Assembly: GCF_002234675.1 (NCBI RefSeq)
Contig: NC_019869.2
Location: forward strand, 9,449,015-9,513,014
DNA length: 64,000 bases
Source of the DNA: Oryzias latipes
Lineage: Eukaryota > Chordata > Actinopteri > Beloniformes > Adrianichthyidae
Direction of reading: 5' to 3'
In this document: piece after piece, positions 24,982 to 49,900 of the stretch
Numbering within the stretch: position 1 is the stretch's first letter
Layout: the number at the start of each line of letters is the position of its first letter
Position numbers and translations under genes: made by a program
The notes under the pieces: generated by a model
The model's database searches: none
Seen by the model: the letters and a program-made list of their open reading frames with translations, nothing else
Told to the model about the DNA's origin: nothing

Positions 24982-25620
24982 ATGATGCCTATTAGGGAGT
25001 TTTGTTTTTTGTTTTTTGTTCAGGTGCAGGAGTTTAAGTACTTGGGGTCAACAGTTCAGTGTGATGGGGAGTGTGGAAAAGAGGTGAAGAGGCGAGTGCA
25101 GGCAGGTTGGAGCGGTTGGAGGAAAGTGTCAGGAGTGTTGTGTGACAGAAGAGTGTCAGCAAGACTCAAAGGAAAGGTGTACAAGACAGTGGTGAGACCA
25201 GCTCTGCTCTATGGGTTAGAGACGGTAGCAGTGAGACCGAGACAAGAGGCTGAGATGGAGGTAGCGGAGATGAAGATGTTGAGGTTCTCCTTAGGAGTGA
25301 CCAGGTTAGACAGGATAAGGAACGAGTACATCAGAGGGACGGCTCATGTTGCTTGTGTTAGGGACAAAGTCAGAGAAGCCAGACTGAGATGGTTTGGACA
25401 TGTTCAGAGGAGGGATAGTGGATATATTGGTAGAAGGATGTTGGAGATGGAGCTGCCTGGCAGGAGGGCGAGAGGACGGCCAAAGAGGAGATACATGGAT
25501 GTCTTAACAGAGGACATGAAGTTGGCTAATGTTAGGGTAGAAGATGTCCATGATAGAGTGAGGTGGAAAAGGATGATTCGCTGTGGCGACCCCTGATGGG
25601 AAAAGCCGAAAGAGAAAGAA
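24982..25620 (+). mobile_element. 3' end of an RTE-like non-LTR retrotransposon
   Basis: An open frame of about 190 codons from about 25024 encodes a reverse transcriptase C-terminal region: VQEFKYLGSTVQCDGE, VRPALLYGLETVA, MLRFSLGVTRLDRIRNEYIR, ARLRWFGHVQRRDSGYIGRR. It closes with CGDP-stop. The DNA tail GCTGTGGCGACCCCTGATGG reappears, inverted, in the short element near 54200. The frame is open throughout what remains, but the 5' part is missing. RTE clade is my best assignment from the motif order; a related clade is possible. Confidence 0.8.
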
Positions 25621-27067
25621 GAGGGAGTTTTGTTTTTTTATGTTTCCACGATGCAGGTAGGGGGGGAGGATCTGCTTTTCTGTGATTGCTACAAGTGACT
25701 CCCCGTCAGGAACTCGCCAAGGATTAGAAATTCAAGACAGACTTGTTTGTGATGGGAGAGGTCTGTAGAAGGAGGAGTCAGATGTAAGCTCATTTAGACG
25801 GGATATCCAGCATGTATGTGTGTCAGAGTTTAAGACCTCGCTGTGGGTTCACGGGGAAGAAGCTGTCAGCATCACAGAAACTGGTTTGGCCAAACCTAGA
25901 GACTGAGTCAACACTTGTAAACACAGACTTGTGCAATGGGTGGCACAATTCTATCACTCCTTTCTCTACTTGGCACATAGTTTTTGCATTAGTAAAACAA
26001 AACCGTTGAATGACAAAAATACATCTTAAGAGACTGAAATGGGTCTGAAGAAAGGAGGTGTTCTCTTTCATTCATTTTGGAGATTGCCTGGAACTGACTG
26101 AACAGTAATTAACTCTGTTTTTATTCACCTCTCTGTCTCAGTCCTTTTGGGACGTTACAAAACCCTCACACTTCCACATTTGCCAGATAGACCTATGAAA
26201 TGTCATCTCAGTCTCCTGCAACAGCTTACACTCAAAGTTCACCTCGTGTAATTCTCTTTATTGCTCTTTAAAATTCAGTTGTGAAGTGGGTTTTGCTTCG
26301 TTTCAACTATATAGAGAAGTGTAAATGTAGAGGATTCATAAAAATATTCTTGAGGGAGCTAGATTGCAATTGATTTCAGACACCTCGACAAGAAACCTGA
26401 AGCTTTTCTCTATTCTTCTTCCTCGTCTGTCATCTTCAGAGCTCGTCTTTTTCTAGTCCGCCTGTCTCCATCTCCCCGGCGTTTTTCTAGATAAATGTAT
26501 GGATGTATTTGTGAGTTGTTGCGTGTGCTTATGAAGCCTTTTGAGCCACTTGTCTTTAGCACTTCCCATCCTGATCTATTAGCCAGTCAGTGTAGTTGAG
26601 CTACAAGGAAGAAATGTACTGACTGCTCCGTGATCTGAACAAATGTGTTGCCACGCTGTTGGTTCCTCTCATAATCTGTCAATCCTATAATCTACTGCAG
26701 ATTCATGAAACGGGATCTAAATCAGACAAGCTTGCGGCTGCTAATGTAATTGTGTTCTAAATGGAAGTGGGTATTTTTTGCACTGCTTTTTTCTTTTGCT
26801 TTGTGTCACAATAGCTGAGAAATTGTAGTGTTATTTTCTTTTAGTAAAGCTATTACATATGTCCACAGTTTCAAATGTGTTTCTAAGTGTGTAACATTAA
26901 AACCACAAACGACCACTGCACTTTGTCGATGGATTTCCTCCTGGGTACGTGTTTCAGACTGCTTACTCATTGGATAACTGTTTATTAGAAATTTTCAGTG
27001 ACGCAGCGTTGATGTAAACAAACCCGGCTAAAGTTTGAGATTTAAAAGTCACTACATCAGTACATTC

Positions 27068-27445
27068 TATTGACTGTATATGAGAACTGGACTGAGCGAG
27101 TGTTATGTCACCCATAAAAACTATCAGCTCCAACCAAATGAAGTCAAATTCAGTCGCCTTTTTAATTTAATTTTTGGCTATACGGATGTTGCCATGTTAA
27201 TACCAGACGTCCTTAGTAAGCAGCAATCGGTCCAACATTTGTTGCGTACGTTTGACGTGGGGGCCACCAAGAACCACACACTTTTATTGAGGCATCTGAT
27301 TGGTCAGTTTAATACAGAAATAATATCACGAAAAAAAAAAGTTATGATTTTGGGTTCTTGGAGCCAGCAGTTACTTCCTGTTTGGAATTGTGTGTGTGTG
27401 TGTGTTGGGGGGGGCAATTATTTCCAGTTCTTATATACAGTCAAT
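27068..27445. repeat. MITE family A, copy 3
   Basis: TTGACTGTATATGAGAACTG at the left and CAGTTCTTATATACAGTCAA at the right. Internal TTGGAGCCAGCAGTTACTTC matches the family. Includes a short GT run near 27388-27404. Confidence 0.85.
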
Positions 27446-29215
27446 GGTTCAAATCCTTTACAGGACGAAGTTAAAGTTCTTTTTCGTTAAAATTTTACTT
27501 TTGTTATATATTTTACAAAAGGACTTCTAAAGCTACAGTTAACTAAGCATTCTGTAATTTTGTAATTCTCTAATAGCCTTCCCTGCTGTCTTTTCATTCA
27601 TTGTTTCTCATTTTTATAGCAGCCTTACCGTTTTTGTTTTTAGCCACAAATGTTTGTGGGATGAAGGTCTTACTCTTTTGTTCTAGACAAGCCTTTTGCG
27701 TGTTTTTAATTTAATACAGTTATTACTGATTAGATACCACAGTGGCAGCACTGTTGGGTTCAAAGCAACTAGTGGGAGGAAAGGCTTTCCTTTCAGTAGA
27801 CTGATTCATCCTCTCACTAATCACTGCCTTCTGTCTCCAAAGTAACTCTTCGCTAAAAGCATTAGCTGTTTTCTGCTCACCTGTCTGCGTGATGGAAGGG
27901 AACAAAAAGGCTACTACCACGCACTCATTTCTCTAAATGGAAAGGATTTTGCTTTTTAGTCGTCCTTGTTTCACGAGTCACTCACTCCCCTCCCCCCTTT
28001 GCCATTCCTGCCATTGGTACAGTCCATAAATAGACTGTTGCTGCTACAGAAGGTACTAAATAGCAGAATCGTCTATAGGAAGCATGTAAATGGACAAATT
28101 GAAACATCCAGAGATACGAGAGCTTTAGGAAAGGAAACAAAGTATTTTAGCAATGAACCAAAGAGCAAAAACAGAAAGTGGGAAATCTATATTCAACTTT
28201 TTATTATTCATATAGAGTAATTAATGGAAAAAATACTATAAAACCTTGTATTCGTGTTGGTGTTTAGTTAGCTAAACCCATTTCCAGAACATAGTTTTAT
28301 ATAAATAAACTAAACAGAAAAGTCGCATGATGCCTTTGGTCATAGAAGTCTGAGGACTTTCTTTTTCTCAGCGTATTTTATCAGCAGACATACCAAACAT
28401 GGACTTCATTTCTGCACTTAGATGTCAAATGTGGCTGTGCCCGCAGCTGAATGTGACATCGGGATGACATGCCCTAGTGGAAAAACAAAACAAAAAAAAC
28501 TTCATTTATGGTATTTATCAAAAAGTAAAATTAAACTAGAAAAGATGAAGAAAAAAATGTTTTTGGAAGTAGGGGATCCTCTAAATCCTAGTTTTGCAAG
28601 TATGGAGTAAAGTGTAACATATTTGGTGTAGATTTGGGGATGCACCACTTGGTCCCAATTTGGTTTAGACCTTGAATTCTTTTGGGGTCACAGTTCTGTT
28701 TTGGTCCAATAAATGATTTATGTATTTGAAAACCTCAAAAAAAAAACAAAAAAAAAAACTAAAATTTCAGAAAAATTCTTTTTCGATTAGCTAATTGGGC
28801 AACAATAAAACAAAACCTTCCAGTTGACTTGTACTAACCCTGGTGTCATGTAATGAAAGGCTAAATAATAAATCCTTACACACGTGCATGCCACTTTCAG
28901 GTTAAACATTCTGGTATGCAGTAGCACCCATTCACATGATTCGCTTCAGTGATTTCACGTATGGTTCAGTTTTAAACCCAAAAACTTGCATGTTCACTCG
29001 GCTCATCGTCAGCGAAAATCGCCTGGGTGTGAACACAAAAAACGTGGCGAAAAACGCTGGCGAATAACGCCTGGCAATATTCGTCCCGGTGTACGGGGCT
29101 TTGGAGTAGATGAATTGCCGTGGTGCTACTTATTTAAACTTTCATATTAACTTTGCCAATTCTGCCACTCGGTGTGAGCAGCATAGTAACATGAATTAAT
29201 ATTATGCAACTAGCT

Positions 29216-30586
29216 CAGGGGTCGGCAACCCATGGCTCCGGAGCCACATGTTGCTCTATCATCCATCTGTTGTGGCTCCCTGTGACTTTGGAAAATAATG
29301 AGTATTTTATAATAATTAAATTTTATTTCAGTTTGTTCATTTTTCATGGCATTTCAAAGCCGCTGATGGCTCCGTACGAAGCGCGAGCCATGTAAAAAAA
29401 CAGCTTCGTAATGAGCTCGCATTTATCAGGCGAGAACTGCAGAGCTGATAGCAGGGAGAGGCACGTGGGGCGGCTTCAATAAACACTCCGATCTTCTGCC
29501 GGGAACTTGACATGCCGCGGGGCAGAGACCAACTCCCTGATGACAGACTGAGAGTTTGCGCCAGCGTTGCCAGAGTCACAGTTTTCCAGCCGAAAAGTCA
29601 TCTGAAAACCGCCAGACTCAGCCAAAAACAGCCCAACACAGCTTTTGTTGATGTTTTTTTTTTTGTACTTGACTGATAAAATAAAAGATTTTACTAAATA
29701 AAAGATAGTTCAGACTAATAATAAAATGTGTACAATATTGAATATTTCTTCAGCGGGCCGCCTTCTTCCATTCATTTGCTTAACCCGCTCTATCCCCGCT
29801 ATAACCTGCGTCCGGCTCTTTCATCCTTGTGCGGCGCTGGAGCGCCCTGACTATCGTATTTTGCGCTCTCTGTGTAGGACACACTGAGGAGCGCGGGGGA
29901 ACCAAATCTCAGCTGCAGAGGATGTGAACAGGTGAACAGGTAGAGAGGAAAAGCAGGTAAAGTGGCAGAGGAGGGGCTTTGGCTTCAAACTCTGTCAGAG
30001 AGATGCAAACACGGGCGTCAGATTCAGACGCAGCTTTCCCTGCAGGAGTTGAAGCAGAGACTTTCCCTGGGATGATTTTATGAACTCAAACATGGAAACA
30101 TGATTACCAAGTAGAACTCTTCAAAGTAATAAACCTGATCTCTCCACATTGTCAGTGTCTACCATGCATGAACACATCTTCTTCACACATTGATAAACAC
30201 ATTGCTCCATGCAGCGATCAGACCAGAACCAGTAGCTCCTCCCACACGCGGCCACGGTATCATCCTTTAAAGAACATAATGTGCATTTGCAGCGGTGTAT
30301 GCTTCAGACGATGTCCGATTGGCCAATCTACATGTCAATGAAGTCCCGTACTTCTCAGTGAGGACTTTGGTGGATTTTAAAGAAGTACTTTTTTTTCTTT
30401 TTATCTTTTCTGGCCCGCGATCTACACTCATGTCCTTGAAGATCGACGTAATGAGCACCCTTGATATAATATATACATGCATAATATATATAATGATGTC
30501 AAAACGGTTTGTGGCTCCGGGTGCTTTCTTTTTTCTTAGGGGCGGCCCCAAATGGCTCTTTGAGTAAAAAAGGTTGCCGACCCCTG
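29216..30586. mobile_element. hAT-type element, 1.37 kb, with exact 8-bp duplication AACTAGCT
   Basis: Termini CAGGGGTCGGCAACC and GGTTGCCGACCCCTG are inverted repeats. Flanks AACTAGCT at 29208-29215 and 30587-30594 are identical. The sub-terminal CATGGCTCCGGAGCC and the CAGGGGTC-type end are typical of a hAT family spread in vertebrates. Translations of the interior are broken by stops, so it is a non-autonomous or dead copy. Confidence 0.92.
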
Positions 30587-30794
30587 AACTAGCTCAATGA
30601 ACCACTGTACTGCATTTTAAAACTAATGAATCCTAGCTGGTATTAAAATTCATATGCAGATTTGTGCCCACATATCCCTCAAATTTTGGAATTCAGCTGA
30701 TAATTTCTTGCATTTCCTCACTTTTTATGCTGATGTATGTGAGAATGAGAAATGTATCTGACAGAATCATTGACTGTATAAGAGAAATGGACTT

Positions 30795-32092
30795 AGGCTA
30801 CGTTCACACCACAGGCTGAAACGACCCAATTCCGATTTTTATTTATTATTTTTTTCCCCTATGCGACCTGTATCTGAGATTTTCATGACAGTCTGAACGA
30901 TACAGATCCAATCTTTACAAATGCAACCCAGGCCACTTGGGTATGTGGTCCTGAATCCGATACGTATTCGATCTTTTCAAATGCGACCTCCGTCTGAGGG
31001 GTGACAGCTCTTTTCAGGCCAAACTCCAGGGCTCTTATCGCAACTGGGCGGTTTTTAAAGAAAATTTCCCGGTTAATGGCCGAGCGTGTTGTTGAACCTT
31101 TTTTTTCCCCTCTGACCGTTGTCAGAAGCACGGGGGACCAAAGGCGGATCCTCCTTCGGGGTTCACTTCCCCGTTCGGACCCTCAGAATCAAATCAAATT
31201 AAAGTTTATTTGTATAGCACCTTTAAAACCCAAGGCATTCAAAGTGCTTTACAAGATGAAATTCAAAAACAAAGGACGAGACAAACACATATGTAATTAA
31301 TTAAAAACCGGCACAATGCCAACCACACACGCACGCACACGCACACACACATTCACTGTGATAAAAGACAAAGGATGCAATGTAAAAAACCTGGCTTTGT
31401 ACTGAGGTTGAGGAAATGAAGTTTTGGGGACATGTCCACATCAGTGACACCCCACCCAGGTTCACAGAGTCCACTACCACAGGACCCCCCCAGATCTAGA
31501 CAAAGAACCAGATCCCATTGCATTGACCCGCTCACTGAGAAAGGTCAATCACCAATGTGATTCTCCAGAGCGAGTTAATAAAGAGTCCATAGCATTTATT
31601 CTGGGGGGAGCCTTCTTTTATTATCGTTCTCCTTCCTCCCTAACACACAACATGAATGCGGCCCCCTCATTCCCTACCTCGCTGGACACGCTCTCTCCTG
31701 TCTCTTACACAGACGCGGCCCCAGCACATACACATCCCCATTCCACAACAGTGGGTACAGACGATCCCGGCTCCAATGCCTTCTTTAAATGAGAAGATTG
31801 TAATTGTGCTGGCTCCTTTGTGAAAATGAATCTAATAATGCAAAATGAGCTCCGCTGTTGACAACACTGTTGTTGACATCCATTGTTAACATTAGCTACT
31901 TCCGCAAACAACAGTGACGTCGTTCACCGTTGAGTACTATTCTCCGCATGCGGGTCACTTCTGGGTCATTTTACGGTCACACACAAAAGTTTGCAATTAA
32001 TTGGAAATGTGAACAGCCTTGCAAAAATATCGGATTTTTAAAAAAAATCGGAATTGAGCATTAAGCCCTGCAGTGCGAACGTAGCCTAAGTG
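30795..32092. mobile_element. Nested DNA-transposon-like element with GGCTACGTTC termini
   Basis: CTTAGGCTACGTTC on the left and GAACGTAGCCTAAG on the right are perfect inverted repeats of 14 bp. Nearby CCCAATTCCGATTTTT and its inverse (AAAAATCGGAATTGAG) extend the homology inward. The duplication length cannot be fixed because the ends are palindromic. At about 31190-31290 lies a further common teleost repeat segment (TTTATTTGTATAGCACCTTT, AAAGTGCTTTACA). Confidence 0.75.
31190..31345 (+). repeat. Dispersed teleost repeat segment plus CA-rich tract
   Basis: Contains AAGTTTATTTGTATAGCACC and TTCAAAGTGCTTTACAAGAT, a motif pair found in many fish genomes as a dispersed repeat end. An (AC/GC) tract follows at about 31327-31350. 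Nested in the GGCTACGTTC element. Confidence 0.5.
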
Positions 32093-32973
32093 TCTGAGAC
32101 AATCTACTTTTCTGATTGGTCAGTTTTTATTTTGAATAACTTGCACTACAGGAAAAAAATATGAAAAAAATTATAGAGTAGCAAGATCATGTTAAAAAAA
32201 GATAGCAGAACAAGAATGGTTATTCTGACAAATACAACGGCTGAGTAACGGATGTTAACTTCTCTGTAGAAGTCTATGGGATTTTAGCCTACTGGAACCA
32301 GCGGGTACTTCCTGTTTGAAACGCCAGTTAGAAAGGTTACTCAGTCCAGTTCTCATATACAGACGATGATCAGAATAAACATTCAGAAAGGTGTATCTTA
32401 CTGTGTCTAACTGAAGTTAGTTTGTTTTTGTCAGTTTTTCCTCATTCAAAACGTGCTGCCTGTTCAGCCTGAATGTGTTTTTTTCTCCTCTGGAGTACTT
32501 GATGTCACTCAGGGCTGTCTGTGTGGGTGAGTTCTATACAAGTCGAGAAGGTGTTTACTGCAGAGATGTGTGTCTGAAGAGAAATGAGTCCCACTGCTGG
32601 AAACCCAGGAAGAGGATAGAAGCGTGCATCTTTGACGTGTTGCAACCTAGCGTGTACAGGGTCACTGTTTGTCACGATTGCTACTCTTCTTCCTATTTTT
32701 GTAAGAACACATTTTTAAAATTTCACTAATAAGTAAAACTTGCCTAATCTGAAGTCATTCTCTTTGTGCTTAGATTTAGACCTAAACCGAATTCTTCTCC
32801 TACCCCTACGGCTTCTACCCTTCCCTGACATTTAGTCCTCCAAACGCCCCTACAAATGGAGGGGTAGGAAGAAACCGCTGGGGTAAGGGAGGAATTGGGA
32901 TTCAATCTTAGTCTATTTATCTGCACACTTAAAACCCATGAAAATCCATGTAATAACGCAGTTCTTTTTGCAG

Positions 32974-44645
<11,672 letters not shown>

Positions 44646-46280
44646 ACCCTTTAGCACTCCTGACTGTATGGACCCCTATCTCTGATTCTGTGACCCCGTG
44701 ACCCCGTATCTGTGATCTGGAACTTCAAGCCATGCCAATTCTGGACCACAAAATTGTGAAGCCTTTCCTTTCCCGCCGTTTGTCCCTTCTAAAATATTTT
44801 CGGTATTTTTCCGTGTCTGTGCTGTAAACCGGCTCTAAACTTCGTTCAAACACTCATGGCCGCCTCTGCTTTTCTTGTCTGCAGTCTTTTGTGAGCTTGA
44901 CAGACGCCGGTCGTCAAAAAAATATCTATATATACAAAAAAACGACGCCTTCAGTTCCACTGGATTTAGTCAGAGTTGCCGCACGACTGAACGGTTGTGA
45001 ATGAATGCACTGAAAACAAACGCATCACTAGCATTGGGAAATAAATCTTCTGGAGTTTGTTGCTCTGCATGGCTTCTCTGTACATCCATCCTGGTGTTGC
45101 CCTGTTGTTTAGGGGCAGCTGTAACGGTATCTGTGCACAACTGAATGTGTGTGTGTGTGTTTGGAGATGAGTGTGTGTGTATATATTGTGCATTTGTGTA
45201 ACTGTTTTTAAAAACAAGGCTGCTGATTGGTTGATTGATACAGTGAACACGGTATGATACTGTTTGAAGGAAATGTTTCTACTACTTTTTTATTCATGGT
45301 AAATACCTTCTCATAGCAATACAACTACCCTTCTAATATTTTTTTTGTCTGATTTTTGCTTTTGATTTGTTTTTTTTTTAAAAGTAAAGTCCAAATTCTT
45401 CCTAAAAAAACACACTTTGTGCAATATCAAGCATAAAAGTGAATAAAAGGTTCTTTTTGTTTACAATCAGACAGTATTCTTGTCAAAATGGAGAAGCAAT
45501 ACTTACCTAGCCTGCTCTCAAAGCACCTTTGTTAATTGCTGTCTATTTGCTGATTTAAATACATTCACTTTTCAAATGACACCTGATTTTAGAATATTTT
45601 GGGGAATTATAAATTTGTATAATTAGCAAAGTATTGAATTTTGCACAAGGGAAAAGCAAAATGTTATTTTTCTCCTCATGGTATTTTAATAAAAACAGAT
45701 TGCAAATTGTATTTTTCTGGGGAAAAATGTCTTGATGCTCCAAACAAATTTAGTTTTTTTGCACCCTGAGCAGCATGGAATAAAACTGTCCTAATTTTTT
45801 CTGTAGGTTAAAAAATGTGATGCCTTAAGGTTTTTTTTTTTTTTTTTTTAAGAATCGTTGAGTGTTCAGTGCTGGGAACATCACATCAGGGGCAACGAGG
45901 CATCTTTTCTGTCTTTGAATCAACTCTCCCTTTCAAATGTCTCTGTGTCCTCTTTCGTTTAATTTTGTCATTTCGCTGAGATGCAACGATCAAAAAGTGA
46001 AAAAATAACTGAAAGTATCTGCTCCCACTGATGTTCTAAATCCAGCAGCGATGCTGCGTCATCCTGAGGCATACTTGTGTCATGTCGTGTGCTGTAGCTG
46101 TTGTGTCCATAGCTTTGGTGGAACGATACCTATGTTTCTATGTATGTGGGTTTACAGTAAAAATTGTAAGCTATTGTACATCTTACTGTTAAAGGTGGTT
46201 ATATTGGCCTTTATATGTTTAAAACAAAAGTAATTCTCTGCTGCAACTTATGGGGAATAAAGTGTTTCTATATTTCACGC
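44646..46280 (+). other. fam126a: fam126a 3' UTR with candidate polyadenylation signal
   Basis: No other frame is convincing. AATAAA at 46256-46261 sits just before TGTTTCT-rich sequence and is the best distal signal; other AATAAA hexamers occur upstream (for example near 45441). GT microsatellite at about 45147-45180 and a T run near 45831-45850. Confidence 0.5.
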
Positions 46281-46367
46281 TCGTTCATGTGTCTTTTGTG
46301 TCAAACGTTTTAAAATAAAATGTTCATGCATCAATCAAGTGCACGATTTTACTGAACAGTTCTATTA

Positions 46368-46560
46368 AAGAACTACTCTGATGAAACTTGTTTTTAACTT
46401 TTTTTCTGAAGACTAATGGCATAAAGAAAATTAAGCTTAAAATTGCATTCCTGAGTACTTCTGTATATATCTTTTATCTATCTTTAGCAAAGTTTTATTC
46501 TCATTTTTGATGCTTTTCCTTCTTGAATTATTTACTTACAGTGAAAATGTTCAAAAAATA
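46368..46560. repeat. MITE family B, copy 4 (partial)
   Basis: Begins AAAGAACTACTCTGATGAAA and includes TTAAGCTTAAAATTGCATTCC then TGAGTACTTC, the family B left half. The right half is missing. Confidence 0.6.
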
Positions 46561-46899
46561 AAATGTGAATACACATAAGAAATTAGAAAATAAGTAAAGA
46601 GCCTCTTTGTACTTTTTATTTTGTAATGTTTAAGATCAACAAACAAAACTGATGGAAAAAAGGGGGGAGGATGGTGATTCAGAAAAAAGCAACATTGAGT
46701 AGTTTAGAAGACAAAATGGGTTTGTCCTCTAGTTCAATGAAACTCGTGAAAAAATAAAAATTAGCGCATTTAAAAAATATTTTGATGTCATTTTCTACTC
46801 CCTCGAGTAGAAATTGTAATCAAAGTTGAGTCGTCTTACAGGGTAAGTTATAGGGAAATCCGCTAGGTGGCAACCGCGCACAGATGAAGGATGGACAGA

Positions 46900-46975
46900 A
46901 TCGTCAACTTCTTCTACGTCACTTCCTGTTCCTGTCCTTTGAACCCTCGAGGACCAAACTGTCTCGGATAAACAC
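46900..46975 (+). promoter_or_regulatory. tomm7: tomm7 proximal promoter/5' UTR with ETS/CRE-like sites
   Basis: TACGTCACTTCCTGTTCCTG at 46915-46934 combines a CRE half-like ACGTCA with an ETS core (ACTTCCTG) and a second TTCCTG, about 50 bases upstream of the ATG. ETS/GABPA (NRF-2) sites are common at nuclear genes for mitochondrial import; the link here is inference. Confidence 0.4.
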
Positions 46976-49900
46976 ATGGCTAAACTGAGTAAGGAGGCCA
47001 AGCAGCGGCTTCAGCAGCTGTTCCAATGCGGGCAGTTTGTCATTCGGTGGGGGTTTATCCCAACTGTGCTGTACCTCGGTTAGTATCCGAACAAAACCAT
47101 GGAAACGACAAGGAGAATGACTTATGTTACCTAGCATTTTTTGCTAGTTAGCTCCACTGCCTAGCTAACGGTTAACCTTGCACACGTTTGTCTATTTTAT
47201 TTATTTTCCATATCTAACACATCTGATTTAACTCATTTGCTCTGTGTGTGTCTGATTCTCAGAAATTCTTGTTTGTTTGTTTTTTAACTATTGACTTGTA
47301 CTTAAGAGCTGGACTGAGTGACTCCTCTACTCCCGTGTTCCACCAAATACAGGAAGTATCTGCTGGTTCCAAGAAGCCAAAATCCCTTAGACTTCCATAG
47401 AAAATTCTATGGGATTTTTAAAAAACAAAACAAATATCTCACCCATTTCCAGAAGTAAAAACCTCAATCTTCAATTCTATAAAACTCCTTTTTATAAACC
47501 CACCCTGTACTGATGATGAAAACTTGGATGCTTTATATAAAATAAAAATTACATTATTGGATTTTACGTGACAAATAGGTCAAACGCAATGCATTTTGGT
47601 CTATTTTCGCCAATCCAGTGGGCATAGATGCTCACTAGTTTTTTTTTGCAGACTTTTAGAAAATTTCTAGGGCACTAGAATGGTAGATTGGGACACCTGG
47701 AAATAGTGATGGGTAGATGAGGCTTCATGAAGTGTTTTGGTACTTTGCTATAGATTCCGTGTCACTCAAGACGGACTCCTGCTGCACCGAAAACATCATT
47801 GCAGGCAACCAAGTTAAGAAACTGCTGATAAACTGATTAAATGAATTAGTGTAAAGACAATATTTATCATTGTAGTTGTGGCTTCCTCTTTCCCATGTCT
47901 CGCTCTATAATGCCCCAACACTGAGGAGGTGCTTTGAAGTTTGGCAGTTCTGCTGAACATTTAACCTCCGAAACATAAAATCAAGCGGAAACTGAGAGGA
48001 ACGGATGGGACAAAAAGCTAAAATCACTATTAAATATTTCCACAAACCTCATTAAAATAGCACATTAAACATCTTTAGTAGAGATTTGGTAAAACTGAAC
48101 GTCAAACACAGGTGGGAGGGGGAAACGGGGGCGCGCGAGTATTGTTCAACAGCTGGGAGCTGGCCGCTCATCTGGGGCATGACAATTCTTTTCCCGACAC
48201 TGTTAAACAGATTTAGCACTGCACAAAGCATTTGTGTAACCAAAACCCCCCAAATTGACGCGAAATGTGCCTAAAGCAAATTTTCTCTCCACTATCAAAA
48301 TTAAAACCACCCAACTGGGAGGAAAACCACAGAATCTGTAAACGTGGTAGATGCACTTCCTTGTTTGGCTCCTCTGTGACACAGGGGCTGTATTGGTCAC
48401 GTGACTTCTCCTGGAGCGATACGCGCACCGACATGGTGTTTAACTTTCTGAGCTCGACGCGTCGGTGTTGGCGGACCCATCACCGTTCTATATAGTGTAC
48501 TATGTAGTGCAGAGGTGGGCACTGAGGGCCGCAGTCCTGCATGTTTTCCAGCATACCCTGCTCTGGCATGTTCTGATTGGCTGGACACACCTGAACCAGG
48601 TAATCAGCCATGAGTAGGGCAAGATTATTGGCTGGACACACCTGAACCAGGTAATCAGCCATGAGTAGGGCAAGAGTATCTGGAAATCATGCAGACACAC
48701 CGGCCCTCGAGGCCTGGAATTGCCCACCCCTGATGTAGTGGCTAGTGAAGATCCCAACGTAATTTAATTTGGGCTAGAAATAAGCCATTTTTTTATGGAT
48801 GACATCACACTAACTCGGTCCAATTCTCTTATACAGGCAATGGTTTGAGTTGTGCTTTGCTACACTAAATTAAAAATATATATATATCTTTTACAAATTC
48901 ATTTTCTTTTGATTGCAAAAAAATGTCAGGATTTATCGTCCTGAAAAACTGCTTCAGACTAAAATTACGGGTCAAAGTTAATATAATGGATTCATGTAAT
49001 AATTCTACACGCGTGTTAAGTGTGTGTACAGTATTTCCTGTGTGTTTGGGGTACATCCTAATGTTAAAATGCGACATAGTTGTTGTTTTGTGACTGTTTT
49101 TGCGCTGTCATCAATTAAAAGTGCCCAATGAACTCCAGCATTAGTCTAAAACAGCGTCAAACCTCGTTCCTCGGGGGTCAGAGTCTCGGTGTGCTGTGGG
49201 GGAAGTGTGTGTCTGTGTGTGTGTGGGGCGGCGGGAGATGAAACTTTCGCATGCATCACCGCATATCTGTGGATTTGCCATTAGTCATCTGTAACCTCAG
49301 CGGGCTGGAAACACCAATGCTGATGTCATCCTTTCTGCTTTTTGAATAGCATGAGTCGTTGTATTTGTTTAGGAGAAACAAATACTCCATGTGTTGGTAT
49401 TCCTTTTGTTAGGTGCTTCTACTTTAATTTGATATTTTCTTTGCAAGATAAATTAAAATCAAAGAAGACCAGCATTAACTTGATTAAAATTTGAACATTG
49501 TGTCCCAGTTTCAGTTTTAAGACTATTTTAAGGCTTCTAGGAATCTATTTTTTCATATTTTACAGATGCATTGTGTTGGAATTATTTAGAAAATGAAACT
49601 TATTGTCAGCACTCTTTATATGAATTTTCAGAGCTGACCGGTTGGGTAAATTATAAGCAATCTTGGAATGCAATTAGGCAATAGATCATGCACAGAAACC
49701 CCGTTAAGAATCTTTGTCATTTTTCCTGTAAATGAGTTTATCACCAGTAAGCTGAGCTCTAACTGCTAAAGTAATTACCTTCTATATGAAGTCAACTTGA
49801 TCTATTGATATTCCTGCCAACTAAACTTCCAACTCCAGCTTTCATAAAGAAAATTCATGTTGTTTTTTTTTTTTCAATTCTTTCAAAGACCTCCGATGAA

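Larger units (their letters stand above)
30767..32369. repeat. MITE family A, copy 4, split by a nested element
   Basis: The left end CATTGACTGTATAAGAGAAA and the right end CTCAGTCCAGTTCTCATATA belong to family A. The body is interrupted at about 30795-32090 by another element. Confidence 0.8.
21908..32973 (+). other. fam126a: Intron 1 of fam126a (about 11 kb), repeat-rich
   Basis: Contains two MITE/hAT clusters (23.1-23.7 kb and 29.2-32.4 kb), an RTE-like LINE tail (25.0-25.6 kb) and a MITE family A copy (27.07-27.45 kb). The remaining stretches (21908-23110, 23680-24980, 25630-27060, 27450-29200, 32370-32970) show no conserved frame or RNA gene that I can support. Confidence 0.55.

Noticed and set aside
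27440..27470. tRNA B-box-like GGTTCAAATCC
   Set aside because: No matching A box or cloverleaf around it; it lies at the end of a MITE copy.
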